From assembly GCA_913064725.1 (NCBI GenBank), contig CAJYAI010000006.1, positions 1 through 64,000 of the forward strand: DNA of 64,000 nucleotides, given 5' to 3'. This document shows, in pieces, positions 20,703 to 31,754 of this stretch. A program made the translations under genes and the position numbers. Source of the DNA: an uncultured Alteromonadaceae bacterium (GTDB taxonomy: Bacteria > Pseudomonadota > Gammaproteobacteria > Pseudomonadales > Halieaceae). Under the pieces are notes generated by a model. That model had not been told where the DNA came from, made no database searches, and saw nothing but the letters and a program-made list of their open reading frames with translations. The number at the start of each line of letters is the position of its first letter. Within the stretch, counting starts at the first letter, position 1.

Positions 20703-21314
20703 TTACTGAAACGGCAGTTTTGCGCGTAAATGCTGCACTAACTCGCGTGCCGCAGTCGCCTGTGGTGGACAGGCGTCACCCATCAGCCGAGCGAGTGATG
20801 TGACCTGCAAGTCCGCATAGCCACAGGGATTAATTCTTCCGAAGTGTTCTAAGTTGGGATTAATATTGAGTGACAACCCGTGATAGCTCGAGCCGCGGCT
20901 GATCTTCAATCCTAAGGCGGCAATCTTTTCACCCGCCACATAGACACCCGGAGCAGCTGGGTCAGCACTGCTAACAATATCGTAGTCTTTTAAGAAACTG
21001 ATTAACGCCTGCTCAAGCCCCGTCACCAGATCTCGAACACTCAGGCGTGCTCGACGAATATCACACAACACGTAGACCACGATCTGCCCGGGACCGTGGT
21101 ACGTAACCTGCCCACCACGGTCGGTCTTTATCACTTCAATATCGCCGGGCGCCAGCACATGCTCGGCCTTACCTGCAATTCCCTGAGTGAACACGGGCGG
21201 ATGCTCGAGCACCCAGAGTTCATCGGGCGTATCAACACCTCGGGCGCGAGTAAACGCCTTCATTGCCTCAGTCGTAGGGAGATAGTCGACCTGGCCAAGA
21301 TCTCTAATGACCAT
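20703..21314 (-). CDS. lipB: Octanoyltransferase LipB
   Basis: [39 protein letters not shown]. Confidence 0.97.
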   Translation of the reverse strand: MVIRDLGQVDYLPTTEAMKAFTRARGVDTPDELWVLEHPPVFTQGIAGKAEHVLAPGDIEVIKTDRGGQVTYHGPGQIVVYVLCDIRRARLSVRDLVTGLEQALISFLKDYDIVSSADPAAPGVYVAGEKIAALGLKISRGSSYHGLSLNINPNLEHFGRINPCGYADLQVTSLARLMGDACPPQATAARELVQHLRAKLPFQ

Positions 21315-21317
21315 CCC

Positions 21318-21587
21318 TCAGATAACCATGGATACGCGACCCGAGGCCATTAGCGCCTTGTGGAGGGAATTAAGTTGGTCCTCTCCAGTCGCCATAATAG
21401 TAAAGGTAATGGAGTCAAACGTACCGGACCGACTGCTTTTCGTTTCGATATCGGAATCGCTCAACCCCACTGTATGACACTCGATGATGCTGCGAATGGC
21501 TGCGGCATAGTCAGGCGTGGCTCTACCGACCACTTTGATAGGGTAACGGCAGGGGAACTCAATTTTAGGGGCTTCTTGCTCTGCCAT
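21318..21587 (-). CDS. ybeD: YbeD-like DUF493 protein
   Basis: IEFPCRYPIKVVGRA..., between dacA and lipB. Confidence 0.92.
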   Translation of the reverse strand: MAEQEAPKIEFPCRYPIKVVGRATPDYAAAIRSIIECHTVGLSDSDIETKSSRSGTFDSITFTIMATGEDQLNSLHKALMASGRVSMVI

Positions 21588-21590
21588 GGA

Positions 21591-22751
21591 TCAACCCGCC
21601 AAATTTTGAAACCAGAGTATCAGTGCGTCAATCAAGCGCTTCAAAAAACCACCACTGGGAACGTCTTCAAGCACGACGAGCGGTGTTTCGTAAATGAGTT
21701 CGCCACCGCGTACGACTCTCACCATTCCAATCTCATCACCGCGTAACAATGGCGCCTCTAGTTGCTCATCAGTGATAATTTCAATGTCCGCAGCAGATCG
21801 CTCTCTAGGAACCGTCAGCACAATAGACTTGAGAACACCTGCGTAAACGGAGTCGGCGGCACCCTTCCAGACTTTTGGTTCAACCAAGGTAACCTCCGCC
21901 GATAGTGGACGAAGATTTTGAAAGAAACGGAAGCCGTAGTTCAGCAAACTACTGCTTTCGGACGTACGACTTCGCGTACTGGCGCTCCCCAGTACTACCG
22001 AGACAAGTCTCATATCATCTCGCTGTGCTGAGGCCACCAAACCGTAACCAGCCTCACTGGTGTAGCCGGTCTTCAGGCCGTCAACCGTCGAATCTGACCG
22101 CAACAAGCTGTTCCGGTTGAACTGCTTGATACCGTTGTAGGTAAAGCTTCGCTCCTTATAGATCTTATAGTGCTCCGGATAGCTGTTGATCAAAGCAACT
22201 GACAACTTGGCGAGGTCTCGAGCCGTGCTCCGATGCTCAGGGTGCGGCAAGCCATGAGGGTTACGAAAAATCGTGTTGGTCAAACCCAACTCCAACGCCA
22301 GCTGATTCATGACATCGACAAAACTGGCTTCGGTACCAGCGAGGTGTTCGGCAACAGCGACCGACGCATCATTTCCAGACGAAATCACGATGCCTCGCTC
22401 GAGATCCGCGAGGCTGACCTGTTTTCCCGGTTCAATCCACATGAGCGACGAACCATTAAATGTTGGGTTCTGCGACCACGCCTTTCGACTCACCGTAATC
22501 ATATCGTCAAGCGATGCCCGACCTGCTTCGACTTCTTCCGCTAAAACATAGGACGTCATAATTTTGGTCAAGCTTGCGGGCGGCAAGGCCAAGTCACCAT
22601 TATGATCAACCAAGACCTGGCCTGTGGTGGCATCCATCAAAAAGTAAGCGTCCGCTGGTAGTTTAGGCGCCGGCGGGACGGCAGCCATCGCGGCAGTTGC
22701 CGCTAACGTCCATCCAAATACAAGAACCTGACGAAAACACATCAATTGCAT
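21591..22751 (-). CDS. dacA: D-alanyl-D-alanine carboxypeptidase (PBP5/6 family); likely start ~22751
   Basis: PPASLTKIMTSYVLAEE (SxxK), SGNDASVAVAEH (SxN), VDGLKTGYTSEAGYG (KTG). Confidence 0.96.
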   Translation of the reverse strand: MQLMCFRQVLVFGWTLAATAAMAAVPPAPKLPADAYFLMDATTGQVLVDHNGDLALPPASLTKIMTSYVLAEEVEAGRASLDDMITVSRKAWSQNPTFNGSSLMWIEPGKQVSLADLERGIVISSGNDASVAVAEHLAGTEASFVDVMNQLALELGLTNTIFRNPHGLPHPEHRSTARDLAKLSVALINSYPEHYKIYKERSFTYNGIKQFNRNSLLRSDSTVDGLKTGYTSEAGYGLVASAQRDDMRLVSVVLGSASTRSRTSESSSLLNYGFRFFQNLRPLSAEVTLVEPKVWKGAADSVYAGVLKSIVLTVPRERSAADIEIITDEQLEAPLLRGDEIGMVRVVRGGELIYETPLVVLEDVPSGGFLKRLIDALILWFQNLAG

Positions 22752-22815
22752 AATTACGTAAACCTTGGTGAGCAGTGACTGCCCGGATAGTGTACCAACT
22801 CGTGACAACATACGC

Positions 22816-23589
22816 TTAGGGCAATTGCTGACCTGAAGGTAAATTATGACTCAGTAGTAGCTGTTGTAACTCACCAAGCTCATCGGTCGTTCCTACAGGT
22901 CCTATCCGGACACGAAAGATCGTTTCCTCACCGCTAGTCACCTCGCTTATTTGAACCCGCAGTTCATCACCGAGAAGAGCCTCCAGTTGCGCTGCTATTA
23001 ACTCGGCCGCCTGACGATCCTGATAAGCCCCCACTTGCAGTCGACGATAAACACGTTGGTCGCCCTCCCGCCAATCGTCCACTCCCTGAACCTGAACATG
23101 CTCGAGACGCACTCGCGTTGTACCTTGGTCTGCGAAGCCAAGTCGCACTGCAACGCCATAGGAGACATCGATCAAGCGATCGTCAACAAAGGGGCCACGG
23201 TCGTTGACCCGAACAATCATAGAGGCGTTATTTTGCAGATTCGTCACCTTCAAATAGGTAGGTAAAGGTAAGGACTTGTGTGCTGCGGTCGCCTGGTACA
23301 CATCAAAGATCTCGCCATTCGATGTTTTGCGTCCCTGAAATTTCATGCCATACCACGAGGCAATACCCTCCTCTCGGTATCCTGTCGCTGATGGCATGAC
23401 CTCGTACTGTTTACCGAATACCGTATACGGGCTGGCATTGCCGCCACTGGAAATAGGGTCGGCTGTGGGTACAGCGTCCACAACAGCGTCTGGTGAAATA
23501 GCCGCAGGCTGATAATCCGCGACAACCGGCGGAACACCAGAGCATCCTGCTACGATCGGCGGTAGCAGACAAACAGACAACCATCTCAC
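22816..23589 (-). CDS. rlpA: RlpA septal ring lytic transglycosylase family lipoprotein (SPOR domain)
   Basis: GIASWYGMKFQGRKTSNGEIFD, IVRVNDRGPFVDDRLIDVSYG; C-terminal SPOR-like region. Confidence 0.94.
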   Translation of the reverse strand: MRWLSVCLLPPIVAGCSGVPPVVADYQPAAISPDAVVDAVPTADPISSGGNASPYTVFGKQYEVMPSATGYREEGIASWYGMKFQGRKTSNGEIFDVYQATAAHKSLPLPTYLKVTNLQNNASMIVRVNDRGPFVDDRLIDVSYGVAVRLGFADQGTTRVRLEHVQVQGVDDWREGDQRVYRRLQVGAYQDRQAAELIAAQLEALLGDELRVQISEVTSGEETIFRVRIGPVGTTDELGELQQLLLSHNLPSGQQLP

Positions 23590-24590
23590 AACATTTTTGC
23601 CCGCAGGCTTTGACTTAGTTGATGCACTGCCATCGCGTACATCGCACTGTGGTTATAGCGTGTTATGACATAAAAGTTATGCAGTCCTAGCCAGTACTCT
23701 TCCCCCGTTTTGCCATCAAATTTTATGGGGGTAGCCAGCTCTTCTGACGAGGCATTCGCAGTGGCTATCAACCCCTTTTCAGCAAGGGTTTTAACCGTCA
23801 TTTTTGGCTTCAGACCATTATCGAACAAAGCTGAATCGCCGGCAAAACGCGCGGGGGTAATAACCTCCGCTCCCGGCTTCCAGCCGTGAGCAACAAAATA
23901 ATTGGCAACACTCATAATGGCATCACTAGGGTTTGTCCAAATATCGATAACCCCATCACCCTCGAAGTCCTTAGCATAGGCCCGATAGCTAGATGGCATG
24001 AATTGCCCCAAACCCATTGCTCCCGCATAAGACCCTTTTAACTCGGTCAGCGGCAAACCCGACTCATAGGCTAATTCTAAAAACACCTCGAGTTCTTTGG
24101 TAAAAAAGCGTGATCGTCGGGGGTAATCGAATGCCAGTGTCGCCAGAGCATCAATCACCCGATAGCTGCCCGTAATGCGACCGTAATAGGTTTCCACACC
24201 AATGATCGCAACGATCACCTCTGACGGAACCCCAGTCTGCTTCGAAACGCTAGCCAGGACCGCCTTATTGTCTTTCCAGAACACAACACCCTCTTGGGCT
24301 CTGCGCTCAGTAAGAAAGATATCTTGATACTCCGACCAGGGCTTGCTCTTTTCTGCAGGTCGAGAAATGGCCTTTAGTATGCTGTCCTGGCGTGCCGCCT
24401 CGGCAAGCGCAGTTTGAATCCACGCTCGATCAACACCCCGCTCGGCCACACGATCAATAAGCGCAGATGCATCTGGATGCGCGCTGTAATCAGCGCTAGC
24501 CATATTCGTTACGCAACTCATAAAAATAGCGACTAGCACTCGGTGACTTCTAATCAACGCTGTCATCACAACACCCCCGTCTAAATCCAT
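23586..24590 (-). CDS. mltB: Lytic murein transglycosylase B
   Basis: VIVAIIGVETYYGRITGSYRVIDALATLAFDYPRRS, GAMGLGQFMPSSYRAYAKDF. Confidence 0.95.
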   Translation of the reverse strand: MDLDGGVVMTALIRSHRVLVAIFMSCVTNMASADYSAHPDASALIDRVAERGVDRAWIQTALAEAARQDSILKAISRPAEKSKPWSEYQDIFLTERRAQEGVVFWKDNKAVLASVSKQTGVPSEVIVAIIGVETYYGRITGSYRVIDALATLAFDYPRRSRFFTKELEVFLELAYESGLPLTELKGSYAGAMGLGQFMPSSYRAYAKDFEGDGVIDIWTNPSDAIMSVANYFVAHGWKPGAEVITPARFAGDSALFDNGLKPKMTVKTLAEKGLIATANASSEELATPIKFDGKTGEEYWLGLHNFYVITRYNHSAMYAMAVHQLSQSLRAKML

Positions 24591-24605
24591 ATCAATCAGT
24601 GACCC

Positions 24606-25754
24606 TTATCGCCTTGTACGCGTCAAGGGTGTCTCGGTCGAAATCGCCATCAATATGCCAAAACCAATCATCGTGGACACCATGGCTGTCCCGCCCCAAC
24701 TCACCATGGGCAGCGGAACCCCCACCACAGGCAATAGTCCCGAAACCATGGCAAGGTTCACAGTCAGTCCAAAAAAGAAGGACGCCACCAAAGCACCCGC
24801 GACAATGCGCGCGAACGTAGATTGTGCACCCCAGGTGATCATCAGCCCCCGTCCCAGAATAACCGCGTAGAGCAAAAACAAAGTGGCTACCCCTCTAAAA
24901 CCGAACTCCTCGGCAAGCACAGCAATGATAAAATCGGTATGACCCTCTGGTAGAAAATCAAGTTGGGCCTGGCTACCCTCTGTCCAGCCGAGGCCTGTCC
25001 AGCCCCCCGAACCAATGGCGGTTTTTGATTGAATAATATTCCAACCAGCCCCAAGCCTGTCCGACTCCGGATTAAACAAGGTCAATACACGCCGCTTTTG
25101 GTAATCCTCTAAGACAAAAATCCATGCGGGCCACATTGATAGCAAGCCTATCGCGGACGCAAAGACAATATATCGCCATTGAAGACCCGCCATATAGACA
25201 GCTGACAGACCACCCGAGGCCACCAGAATGGAGGTGCCCAGATCGGGTTGCCGTAAAATCAAGAGTGACGGTAGTGCCACCATGGCAAAGGCATACACCA
25301 AAGCGCGCGGATTCGGTGGCAAAGCCTTCTTGGAAAACCACCATGCGATGGCCAGCGGCATTGTAAACTTCATTACCTCGGAGGGCTGAAAGCGAATAAA
25401 GCCCAAATTAAGCCACCGCTGAGCCCCTTTAGCGCCAACACCAAATAAGGCGACGGCCACCAACAATAAGATCGCTAGTACGAAAAGGTACGGGGCTGCC
25501 CCCTTGAGCGTGTCAACTCTGACTTGCGCCGTCACCAATAGAATAAACATCGCCACAGATAAGTTTCGTATCTGGGCGATGAGCATGCTTTCCGACTGCC
25601 CGCTGGCGCTAAAGAGCACAAATAAACCACCTGCGCTGAGGGCTAATAGCGGTAAGACAAGCCAAAGATCAATGTGAAGTAGTCTGAGAATGCGAGTGCG
25701 AGCCCCCAGATCGCGTGGTGATACCTCGGCCACTCGAGTGAAATCATTACCCAT
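24606..25754 (-). CDS. rodA: Rod shape-determining SEDS protein RodA
   Basis: FtsW/RodA motifs, QPDLGTSIL, FLPEGHTDFIIAVLAEEFGFRG. Confidence 0.96.
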   Translation of the reverse strand: MGNDFTRVAEVSPRDLGARTRILRLLHIDLWLVLPLLALSAGGLFVLFSASGQSESMLIAQIRNLSVAMFILLVTAQVRVDTLKGAAPYLFVLAILLLVAVALFGVGAKGAQRWLNLGFIRFQPSEVMKFTMPLAIAWWFSKKALPPNPRALVYAFAMVALPSLLILRQPDLGTSILVASGGLSAVYMAGLQWRYIVFASAIGLLSMWPAWIFVLEDYQKRRVLTLFNPESDRLGAGWNIIQSKTAIGSGGWTGLGWTEGSQAQLDFLPEGHTDFIIAVLAEEFGFRGVATLFLLYAVILGRGLMITWGAQSTFARIVAGALVASFFFGLTVNLAMVSGLLPVVGVPLPMVSWGGTAMVSTMIGFGILMAISTETPLTRTRR

Positions 25755-27588
25755 CTCGACTCATCCAGTAATCCAGCATGTCCCGCGCAATTGGGTAGGC
25801 GGTACTGCCACCGCCGCTGTTTTCAGTTAACACGACAACCGCAATCTCAGGCTCGTCAACGGGTGCAAAGGCAACAAACCAGCCGTGGTTTCGCTGATAC
25901 TCTGACAGCAAGTCCTCCTCATAAGTTGCATCCTGTGCAATGCCAACTACCTGCGCTGTCCCTGTCTTCCCGGCCACACTGTAGTCCAAGCCAGACCGCA
26001 TTCCCGATGCTGTTCCACGGGCGGAAAATACCGTATCAACCATACCGTCGATAATTTCCCTCCAGTGCGTGGCAGGAGCGTCGATATCGAGTAGTGGTTG
26101 ATTAGTGACGGGAATCCCGTCTATCGCAGCCACAAAGGAGGGCTTGAAAGCCGTGCCCCGATTCGCGATTGCGCTCACTGCGACTGCCAGCTGTATCGGG
26201 GTTGTCAACATGTACCCCTGTCCAATACCGACAATGAGCGTTTCACCGCCGTACCAGTTACTACCAATAACACGTTGTTTCCACTGTGGAGTTGGCAAAA
26301 CCCCTTGCTTCTCACTCGGCAAGTCCACGCCCGTTGTGCTGCCAATACCAAATTCAGCCAGCGAATCAGCGAGCGCATCGATACCAAGCCGATGCGCGAG
26401 ATCGTAAAAGTAGACATCACACGACTGGGCAATGGAATCCCGGAGGTTCATCTCATCGGCATGGCCTGTTCCTCTGATACGCAATATCCAATCGCGATAG
26501 CGACGCGAATCACCCTCTAATTGATAATAGCCGGGATCTGGAACCATAGAATCGGCATCGATAATACCGCGATTCAGCCCCGAGAGACCGAGCATGGGCT
26601 TGATGGTTGACGCTGGTGGATACTGCCCCTGAACGACTCGGTTTAAAAGCGGTGCATCGCGCGAATCTCGCAGCGCAGCATAATCAGCAAAGCTGATACC
26701 GTTAACGAACTTATTCGGGTCGTAGCGCGGATTCGACACGGCCGACAATACCCCTCCGGTAGCGGGATCGATAGCGACGATGGCACCTCGCCTATCCCCC
26801 AGCGCATCGGAGGCTACACGTTGAAGCTCGATATCGAGATGCAAAGTGAGCTCAGAACCCGGAATCGGCTCTATCCGGTCAATAACCTCCAACTCAACGC
26901 CTCGCGCATTGGTCTCGACTCTGCTGGCGCCCAGCGTGCCCCTCAATATATCCTCGTAATACGCCTCTAAACCTACTTTCCCAATGTGCGTGATGCCTCG
27001 ATAAGCATCTTTTTGTGATTCATCGACATCATCTATTCCAATGCGACCCACATAACCCAACGCATGTCCCGCGAGGTCGCCGTCGGGGTAGTAACGCGTC
27101 AGTTCCGAGACTACAGAAACACCAGCTAACTGATGCTTGTTTACGGCTATGATTGCCAACTCCTCATCGGTCAGTCTGTATTTGAGCGGGACTGGACTCA
27201 TCGGCCGTCGACGCTTACGGGTGTCAGCAAAGAGCTCAACGTCCGCAGCACTGAGACCCAAGAGATCTGTGAGAGTCGCCAACGTCGATTCTAGGTCTAC
27301 CGCACGCTCAGGTGTAATAGCCAATGTAAACGAGGGCTCGTTGACCGCGAGGAACTGTCCTGATCGGTCTACGATCACGCCGCGTGTTGGCGATACAGTT
27401 CGCACCGCTATACGGTTGCGATCCGACAGGGCTCTGTATTCGCTGGTGTGCAGTACCTGAAGATAAAAGTAGCGGGACAAAAGGCCGGCCATAATCAGCA
27501 ACATCAGGGCAGCCAAAACCATGACGCGCCTGTGTGTAATGCGGGTTTCGCGCGTCCAATCTTGCATCTGGTTGAGTTGACGTGCCAT
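25747..27588 (-). CDS. mrdA: Penicillin-binding protein 2
   Basis: PPASTIKPM (SxxK), SCDVYFYDLA, AGKTGTAQVV (KTG); adjacent rodA. Confidence 0.97.
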   Translation of the reverse strand: MARQLNQMQDWTRETRITHRRVMVLAALMLLIMAGLLSRYFYLQVLHTSEYRALSDRNRIAVRTVSPTRGVIVDRSGQFLAVNEPSFTLAITPERAVDLESTLATLTDLLGLSAADVELFADTRKRRRPMSPVPLKYRLTDEELAIIAVNKHQLAGVSVVSELTRYYPDGDLAGHALGYVGRIGIDDVDESQKDAYRGITHIGKVGLEAYYEDILRGTLGASRVETNARGVELEVIDRIEPIPGSELTLHLDIELQRVASDALGDRRGAIVAIDPATGGVLSAVSNPRYDPNKFVNGISFADYAALRDSRDAPLLNRVVQGQYPPASTIKPMLGLSGLNRGIIDADSMVPDPGYYQLEGDSRRYRDWILRIRGTGHADEMNLRDSIAQSCDVYFYDLAHRLGIDALADSLAEFGIGSTTGVDLPSEKQGVLPTPQWKQRVIGSNWYGGETLIVGIGQGYMLTTPIQLAVAVSAIANRGTAFKPSFVAAIDGIPVTNQPLLDIDAPATHWREIIDGMVDTVFSARGTASGMRSGLDYSVAGKTGTAQVVGIAQDATYEEDLLSEYQRNHGWFVAFAPVDEPEIAVVVLTENSGGGSTAYPIARDMLDYWMSRDG

Positions 27589-27636
27589 TAGCGTCCTACA
27601 TCTCGATCCGCTCTGACTGTGCCATAAGCCACCTTT

Positions 27637-28098
27637 TTATGCTCTATGGTACGGATGCCCAGCATTGATTGACCAGGCTCGATACAACTGCTCCGCTAAA
27701 ATGACACGCACCAAGGGATGCGGCAGAGTAATTCGTCCTAGTGACCATCGAGCAGCAGCTGTCGCCTTAAGTGATGGGTGTAAGCCGTCGGGACCACCGA
27801 TTACAAAGGCGATGCTGGCGCTGTCTCTGCGCCATTGGGAGAGTGACCGGGCTATCGCCTCAGTTGACACGAGGTCCCCTTCGACATCCAAAGCCACCAC
27901 CTGCTCATGCGGCTTTAACCGACGCTCGATGGCTGATGCCTCCTCCGACATCCGGCTAACCGGCGCCTCGCGGCTACGTTTAGACGCTGGCAATTCGACG
28001 CAGTCTATGGAGGATTCGCGAGGCAAGCGCTTTAGATACTCGTTAGCTGCGTCGCTTACCCATGTTGGCATCCGAGTCCCAATGGCTAGGATTCGCAT
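27637..28098 (-). CDS. rlmH: 23S rRNA pseudouridine1915 methyltransferase RlmH
   Basis: FVIGGPDGLHPSL, LPHPLVRVILAEQLYRAWSINAGHPYHR. Confidence 0.97.
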   Translation of the reverse strand: MRILAIGTRMPTWVSDAANEYLKRLPRESSIDCVELPASKRSREAPVSRMSEEASAIERRLKPHEQVVALDVEGDLVSTEAIARSLSQWRRDSASIAFVIGGPDGLHPSLKATAAARWSLGRITLPHPLVRVILAEQLYRAWSINAGHPYHRA

Positions 28099-28101
28099 AC
28101 A

Positions 28102-28476
28102 CTAGGCCCAGTGGTCTGCGACTACGTCCTGCTGTGTGGACACCTCAGGCTCACCTGACCAGAGACGCTCGAGATCATAAAAACTACGCGCCGCTGGCTG
28201 CATGACATGCACTACGACATCGCCCAGATCAACTAACACCCAATCAGCTGCGTTTTCTCCCTCCACGCCGATAGGTGGACAACCAGCCGCTTTAGCCTTG
28301 ACCACCACGTTGTCCGCCAACGATTTAATATGGCGCGATGAATTTCCGCTCGCAATGACCAGAAAGTCCATGACGGAACTCAATCCGCGGACATCTACTA
28401 TTTTCGTATCAACTGCTTTTAAATCATCGAGGGCATCGACTACTAGGTCGGTGATATTGGAATCTATAACGGTCAA
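28102..28476 (-). CDS. rsfS: Ribosome silencing factor RsfS
   Basis: [39 protein letters not shown]. Confidence 0.97.
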   Translation of the reverse strand: MTVIDSNITDLVVDALDDLKAVDTKIVDVRGLSSVMDFLVIASGNSSRHIKSLADNVVVKAKAAGCPPIGVEGENAADWVLVDLGDVVVHVMQPAARSFYDLERLWSGEPEVSTQQDVVADHWA

Positions 28477-29150
28477 AGAGTTGCCTCAGTTTGGCGAGAA
28501 GAAAGATAAAGCTTATGTTCGTTAATATACTCCAAAACAGATTCTGGAATAACCTTTTCGATCGGAATACCCGATTCAATCGACCGTCTAATCTCTGTCG
28601 ATGAGACATCAACCAAGGCTGATTCAAGCCGTGACACCGTTCCTGAGCACTGCCCAGCTATCTGACCGAGGGACAATTCTCGCGCTCGCCACCACTTGGC
28701 GACCTCGGGACTCAGGGCCGCACTAGCACCTGGGCGACTCGTGACGACAAGATGCGCAAAATCAGTCAGCTGCTGCCAACGCGACCAACGATCCAGCGAG
28801 GGCAGCAAATCATCGCCAATAACAAAAAAGATCGCTGTATCGGGGCCGAGCTCCGCTCGCAGCTGCTGCAAGGTGTCGACAGTAAATGACGGGCCCTCTC
28901 GTTCAAGCTCACGCTGATCAACGCCCAGCTCTGGAAATTCCTCCAGTGCCAGCTTTAACATCGCAACACGATCCGAACTACTGACTGCTTTGGTGGTTTT
29001 TAGCGGTGAGCGCGCGGCTGGCATCAGTGTCATCGTATCGAGCTGAAGCAACCTTTTAACATCGCTAGCGACTCGCAAATGTCCATAATGAACGGGATCA
29101 AAACTCCCACCCATGACGCCCACTCGTGGCTCAGCGCCGAATGTGTCCAT
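28473..29150 (-). CDS. nadD: Nicotinate-nucleotide adenylyltransferase
   Basis: [30 protein letters not shown]. Confidence 0.97.
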   Translation of the reverse strand: MDTFGAEPRVGVMGGSFDPVHYGHLRVASDVKRLLQLDTMTLMPAARSPLKTTKAVSSSDRVAMLKLALEEFPELGVDQRELEREGPSFTVDTLQQLRAELGPDTAIFFVIGDDLLPSLDRWSRWQQLTDFAHLVVTSRPGASAALSPEVAKWWRARELSLGQIAGQCSGTVSRLESALVDVSSTEIRRSIESGIPIEKVIPESVLEYINEHKLYLSSRQTEATL

Positions 29151-30387
29151 TGCCCAATACGACGTATTTTTGACTGGTCAAACCCGCCAGACCAACGGGC
29201 CCTCGAGCATGTATCTTATCGGTAGAAATTCCAATTTCAGCACCTAGACCATACTCGAAGCCATCGGCAAATCGGGTAGACGTATTCACCATGACTGAGC
29301 TGGAATCAACAACCCGTAAAAATCGCATGGCCGTCGCGTGGCAGTTAGTGACGATACCATCAGTATGGCCTGAGCCGTATTTCGCAATATGGTCGACGGC
29401 CTCCTGAAAATTCTCAACCAGCTTTAACGATAAAATAGGTGCTAAGTATTCAGTCCCCCAATCCGCATCAGACGCAGCAATGCAAGCATCGCCAAGAATA
29501 CGTTGAACGCGCGGGCAACCTCGAAGCTCCACACCGCGCTCAAGCAGAGATGCGGCAAGATCGGGAATCAGTGTTGCCACGTCTTGGTCAATTAAAAGCG
29601 ACTCCATCGTGTTACAGGTACCGTAGCGATGGGTCTTGGCATTGATGGCGAGATCGATGGCCATCTTTACATCTGCATCCGCGTGGATATAGAGGTGACA
29701 GACCCCATCAAGATGTTTCAATACGGGCACCGTCGCGTCTCTCGCTACGCGTTCGATCAGTCCCTTTCCGCCCCTGGGTACCACCATGTCGATCACACCG
29801 TTCAAGGTAACCATAGCTGAAACCGCATCCCTGTCAGTGGTATCCAACACTTGCACGGCTTCAGGGGGTAAGCCGGCTCGCGTGAGCCCAGCACGAATAC
29901 AGGTTGCCAGTACTCGATTCGATTCAATAGCTTCTGACCCACCCCTTAGCAGTACCGCATTACCTGATTTTAAGCACAGGCTTGCGGCATCGACGGTCAC
30001 ATTGGGTCGCGATTCGTAAATGATGCCAATAAGGCCTAGTGGTACACGCATCTTTCCGACCTGAATACCCGAGGTCATAAATCGCAAATCTTCGATACCA
30101 CCAATGGGGTCGGGGAGCGCACGAACAACGGCGAGGGACTCTAGCATGGCATCGATACGGCCCTCATTTAGCTCAAGACGATCAACCAGAGCCGAATCCA
30201 GTCCTGTAGTGCTGGCATTAGCAAGATCTAACTGATTAGCCTCTAACAGGCATCCTCGCTGAAGCTGGATCTGCTCGGCTACGGCGTCCAGCGCGCTGTC
30301 ACGAACAGACACGGGAGAGCTAGCCACCTGCGCCGACGCTCGCTTAGCAGACGCGGCGAGCTCTTTTACGTACTCCTGGACAGACAA
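29131..30387 (-). CDS. proA: Gamma-glutamyl phosphate reductase
   Basis: [47 protein letters not shown]. Confidence 0.97.
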   Translation of the reverse strand: MSVQEYVKELAASAKRASAQVASSPVSVRDSALDAVAEQIQLQRGCLLEANQLDLANASTTGLDSALVDRLELNEGRIDAMLESLAVVRALPDPIGGIEDLRFMTSGIQVGKMRVPLGLIGIIYESRPNVTVDAASLCLKSGNAVLLRGGSEAIESNRVLATCIRAGLTRAGLPPEAVQVLDTTDRDAVSAMVTLNGVIDMVVPRGGKGLIERVARDATVPVLKHLDGVCHLYIHADADVKMAIDLAINAKTHRYGTCNTMESLLIDQDVATLIPDLAASLLERGVELRGCPRVQRILGDACIAASDADWGTEYLAPILSLKLVENFQEAVDHIAKYGSGHTDGIVTNCHATAMRFLRVVDSSSVMVNTSTRFADGFEYGLGAEIGISTDKIHARGPVGLAGLTSQKYVVLGNGHIRR

Positions 30388-30444
30388 CGCTGTTACTCCT
30401 TAAGTTGTGCTTGCAAGTATACGCTAAGAGGCTCGATCATTGTT

Positions 30445-30463
30445 GACAATGGTTCTCATTAGC
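30445..30463 (+). promoter_or_regulatory. Candidate Fur box upstream of bfd
   Basis: GACAATGGTTCTCATTAGC matches GATAATGATAATCATTATC at 14 of 19 positions by hand alignment. Confidence 0.55.
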
Positions 30464-30477
30464 ATTACGGTTCTCAT

Positions 30478-30675
30478 ATGTATGTGTGCATCTGCAAAGG
30501 GATTACCGATAGAGCGATACGCGAGCAAGTTGCGGCCGGCGCGCGGTCGCTGGCCGAGGTCAGTCGACGAACGGGTTGCTCAACTCAATGCGGTAAATGC
30601 TCTTGTTTTGCGGAGTCACTCGTCAGCGAAGCAGTCTCCCGTGGCGGCCAACTTCAAGCGGTGCGCCAAGGCTAA
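30478..30675 (+). CDS. bfd: Bacterioferritin-associated ferredoxin
   Basis: MYVCICKGITDRAIREQV...GCSTQCGKCSCFA; BFD-like [2Fe-2S] cysteines. Confidence 0.93.
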   Translation: MYVCICKGITDRAIREQVAAGARSLAEVSRRTGCSTQCGKCSCFAESLVSEAVSRGGQLQAVRQG

Positions 30676-30798
30676 ACGCGATTGTGATTGCGAATCAATC
30701 CCATTATCTTTTCTATAAAAAACAACAACTTACACTTTCAATAGCGCAGATACCACGGTAGTATTGCTCCATTCAATCCACCCCCATGGAGTTCCGCA

Positions 30799-31287
30799 AT
30801 GAAAGGCAATCCTGACGTCATTCGTCACCTCAATAAAATCCTCTACAACGAGTTGGTTGCAATTAACCAATACTTTCTGCACGCAAAAATGTACAAGGAC
30901 ATGGGTCTCACGGAACTGGCCGAACACGAGTATCACGAGTCCATAGATGAGATGAAGCATGCCGATGAGCTCGTTGAACGAATTTTATTCTTGGAAGGCT
31001 TTCCCAACCTTCAAGACTTGGGAAAACTGCGAATCGGAGAGACACCGCGTGAGATGCTGGAGTGTGACCTGCAACTAGAACACGTCGCGCACGAGGATCT
31101 TAAAGCCACGGTCAAATGCTGCGAGGACTGCGGAGACTACGTTTCTCGAGATCTCGCCAAGCGCATCCTCGATGCTGAAGAGGAGCACATCGACTGGCTC
31201 GAGACGCAAATATCACTCATGGATCGTGTCGGAGAGCAAAACTACCTGCAAACCGCGATGAAGACGGTGAAGCCTACCTCGGCCTGA
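30799..31287 (+). CDS. bfr: Bacterioferritin
   Basis: MKGNPDVIRHLNKILYNELVAINQYFLHAKMYKDMGL, HADELVERILFLEG. Confidence 0.97.
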   Translation: MKGNPDVIRHLNKILYNELVAINQYFLHAKMYKDMGLTELAEHEYHESIDEMKHADELVERILFLEGFPNLQDLGKLRIGETPREMLECDLQLEHVAHEDLKATVKCCEDCGDYVSRDLAKRILDAEEEHIDWLETQISLMDRVGEQNYLQTAMKTVKPTSA

Positions 31288-31317
31288 CAAGACCGTGCGG
31301 GGGGTTAAGCTCAGAGG

Positions 31318-31641
31318 TTAGGACTCAGAGCTGCCCTCGCCGTTGATCAGATCGCGCAGTTCGCCGCTTTCGTCCATATCACAGACAATGTCGCACCCAC
31401 CAACCAACTCACCCTCGACCCATAACTGGGGGAAGGTTGGCCAGTTACCGTAGGCTGGCAAGTTGGCCCTGATCTCTGGATTACTGAGAATATCCACATA
31501 GGCAAATTTTTGACCGCAGCCCATGAGGGCTTGTACCGTTCGAGCGGAAAATCCACATTGAGGCTGATTGGGTGAGCCTTTCATGTAAAGGATCACGCGA
31601 TTGTTCTCGATCTGATCCTTAATGGTCTCCATAATGTCCAT
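31318..31641 (-). CDS. grxD: Monothiol glutaredoxin, Grx4 family
   Basis: YMKGSPNQPQCGFSARTVQAL, PTFPQLWVEGELVGGCDIV. Confidence 0.96.
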   Translation of the reverse strand: MDIMETIKDQIENNRVILYMKGSPNQPQCGFSARTVQALMGCGQKFAYVDILSNPEIRANLPAYGNWPTFPQLWVEGELVGGCDIVCDMDESGELRDLINGEGSSES

Positions 31642-31754
31642 GGCTGGTCTCCGCGTTGCAAGGCGCTGTAATGTAATTGCTGTCGCTGCGAGTTTACCAG
31701 AAACCGACGCATCATCGACCGTTAAACGACAAGAGAGGAAAAAAGGTAAGAGTC

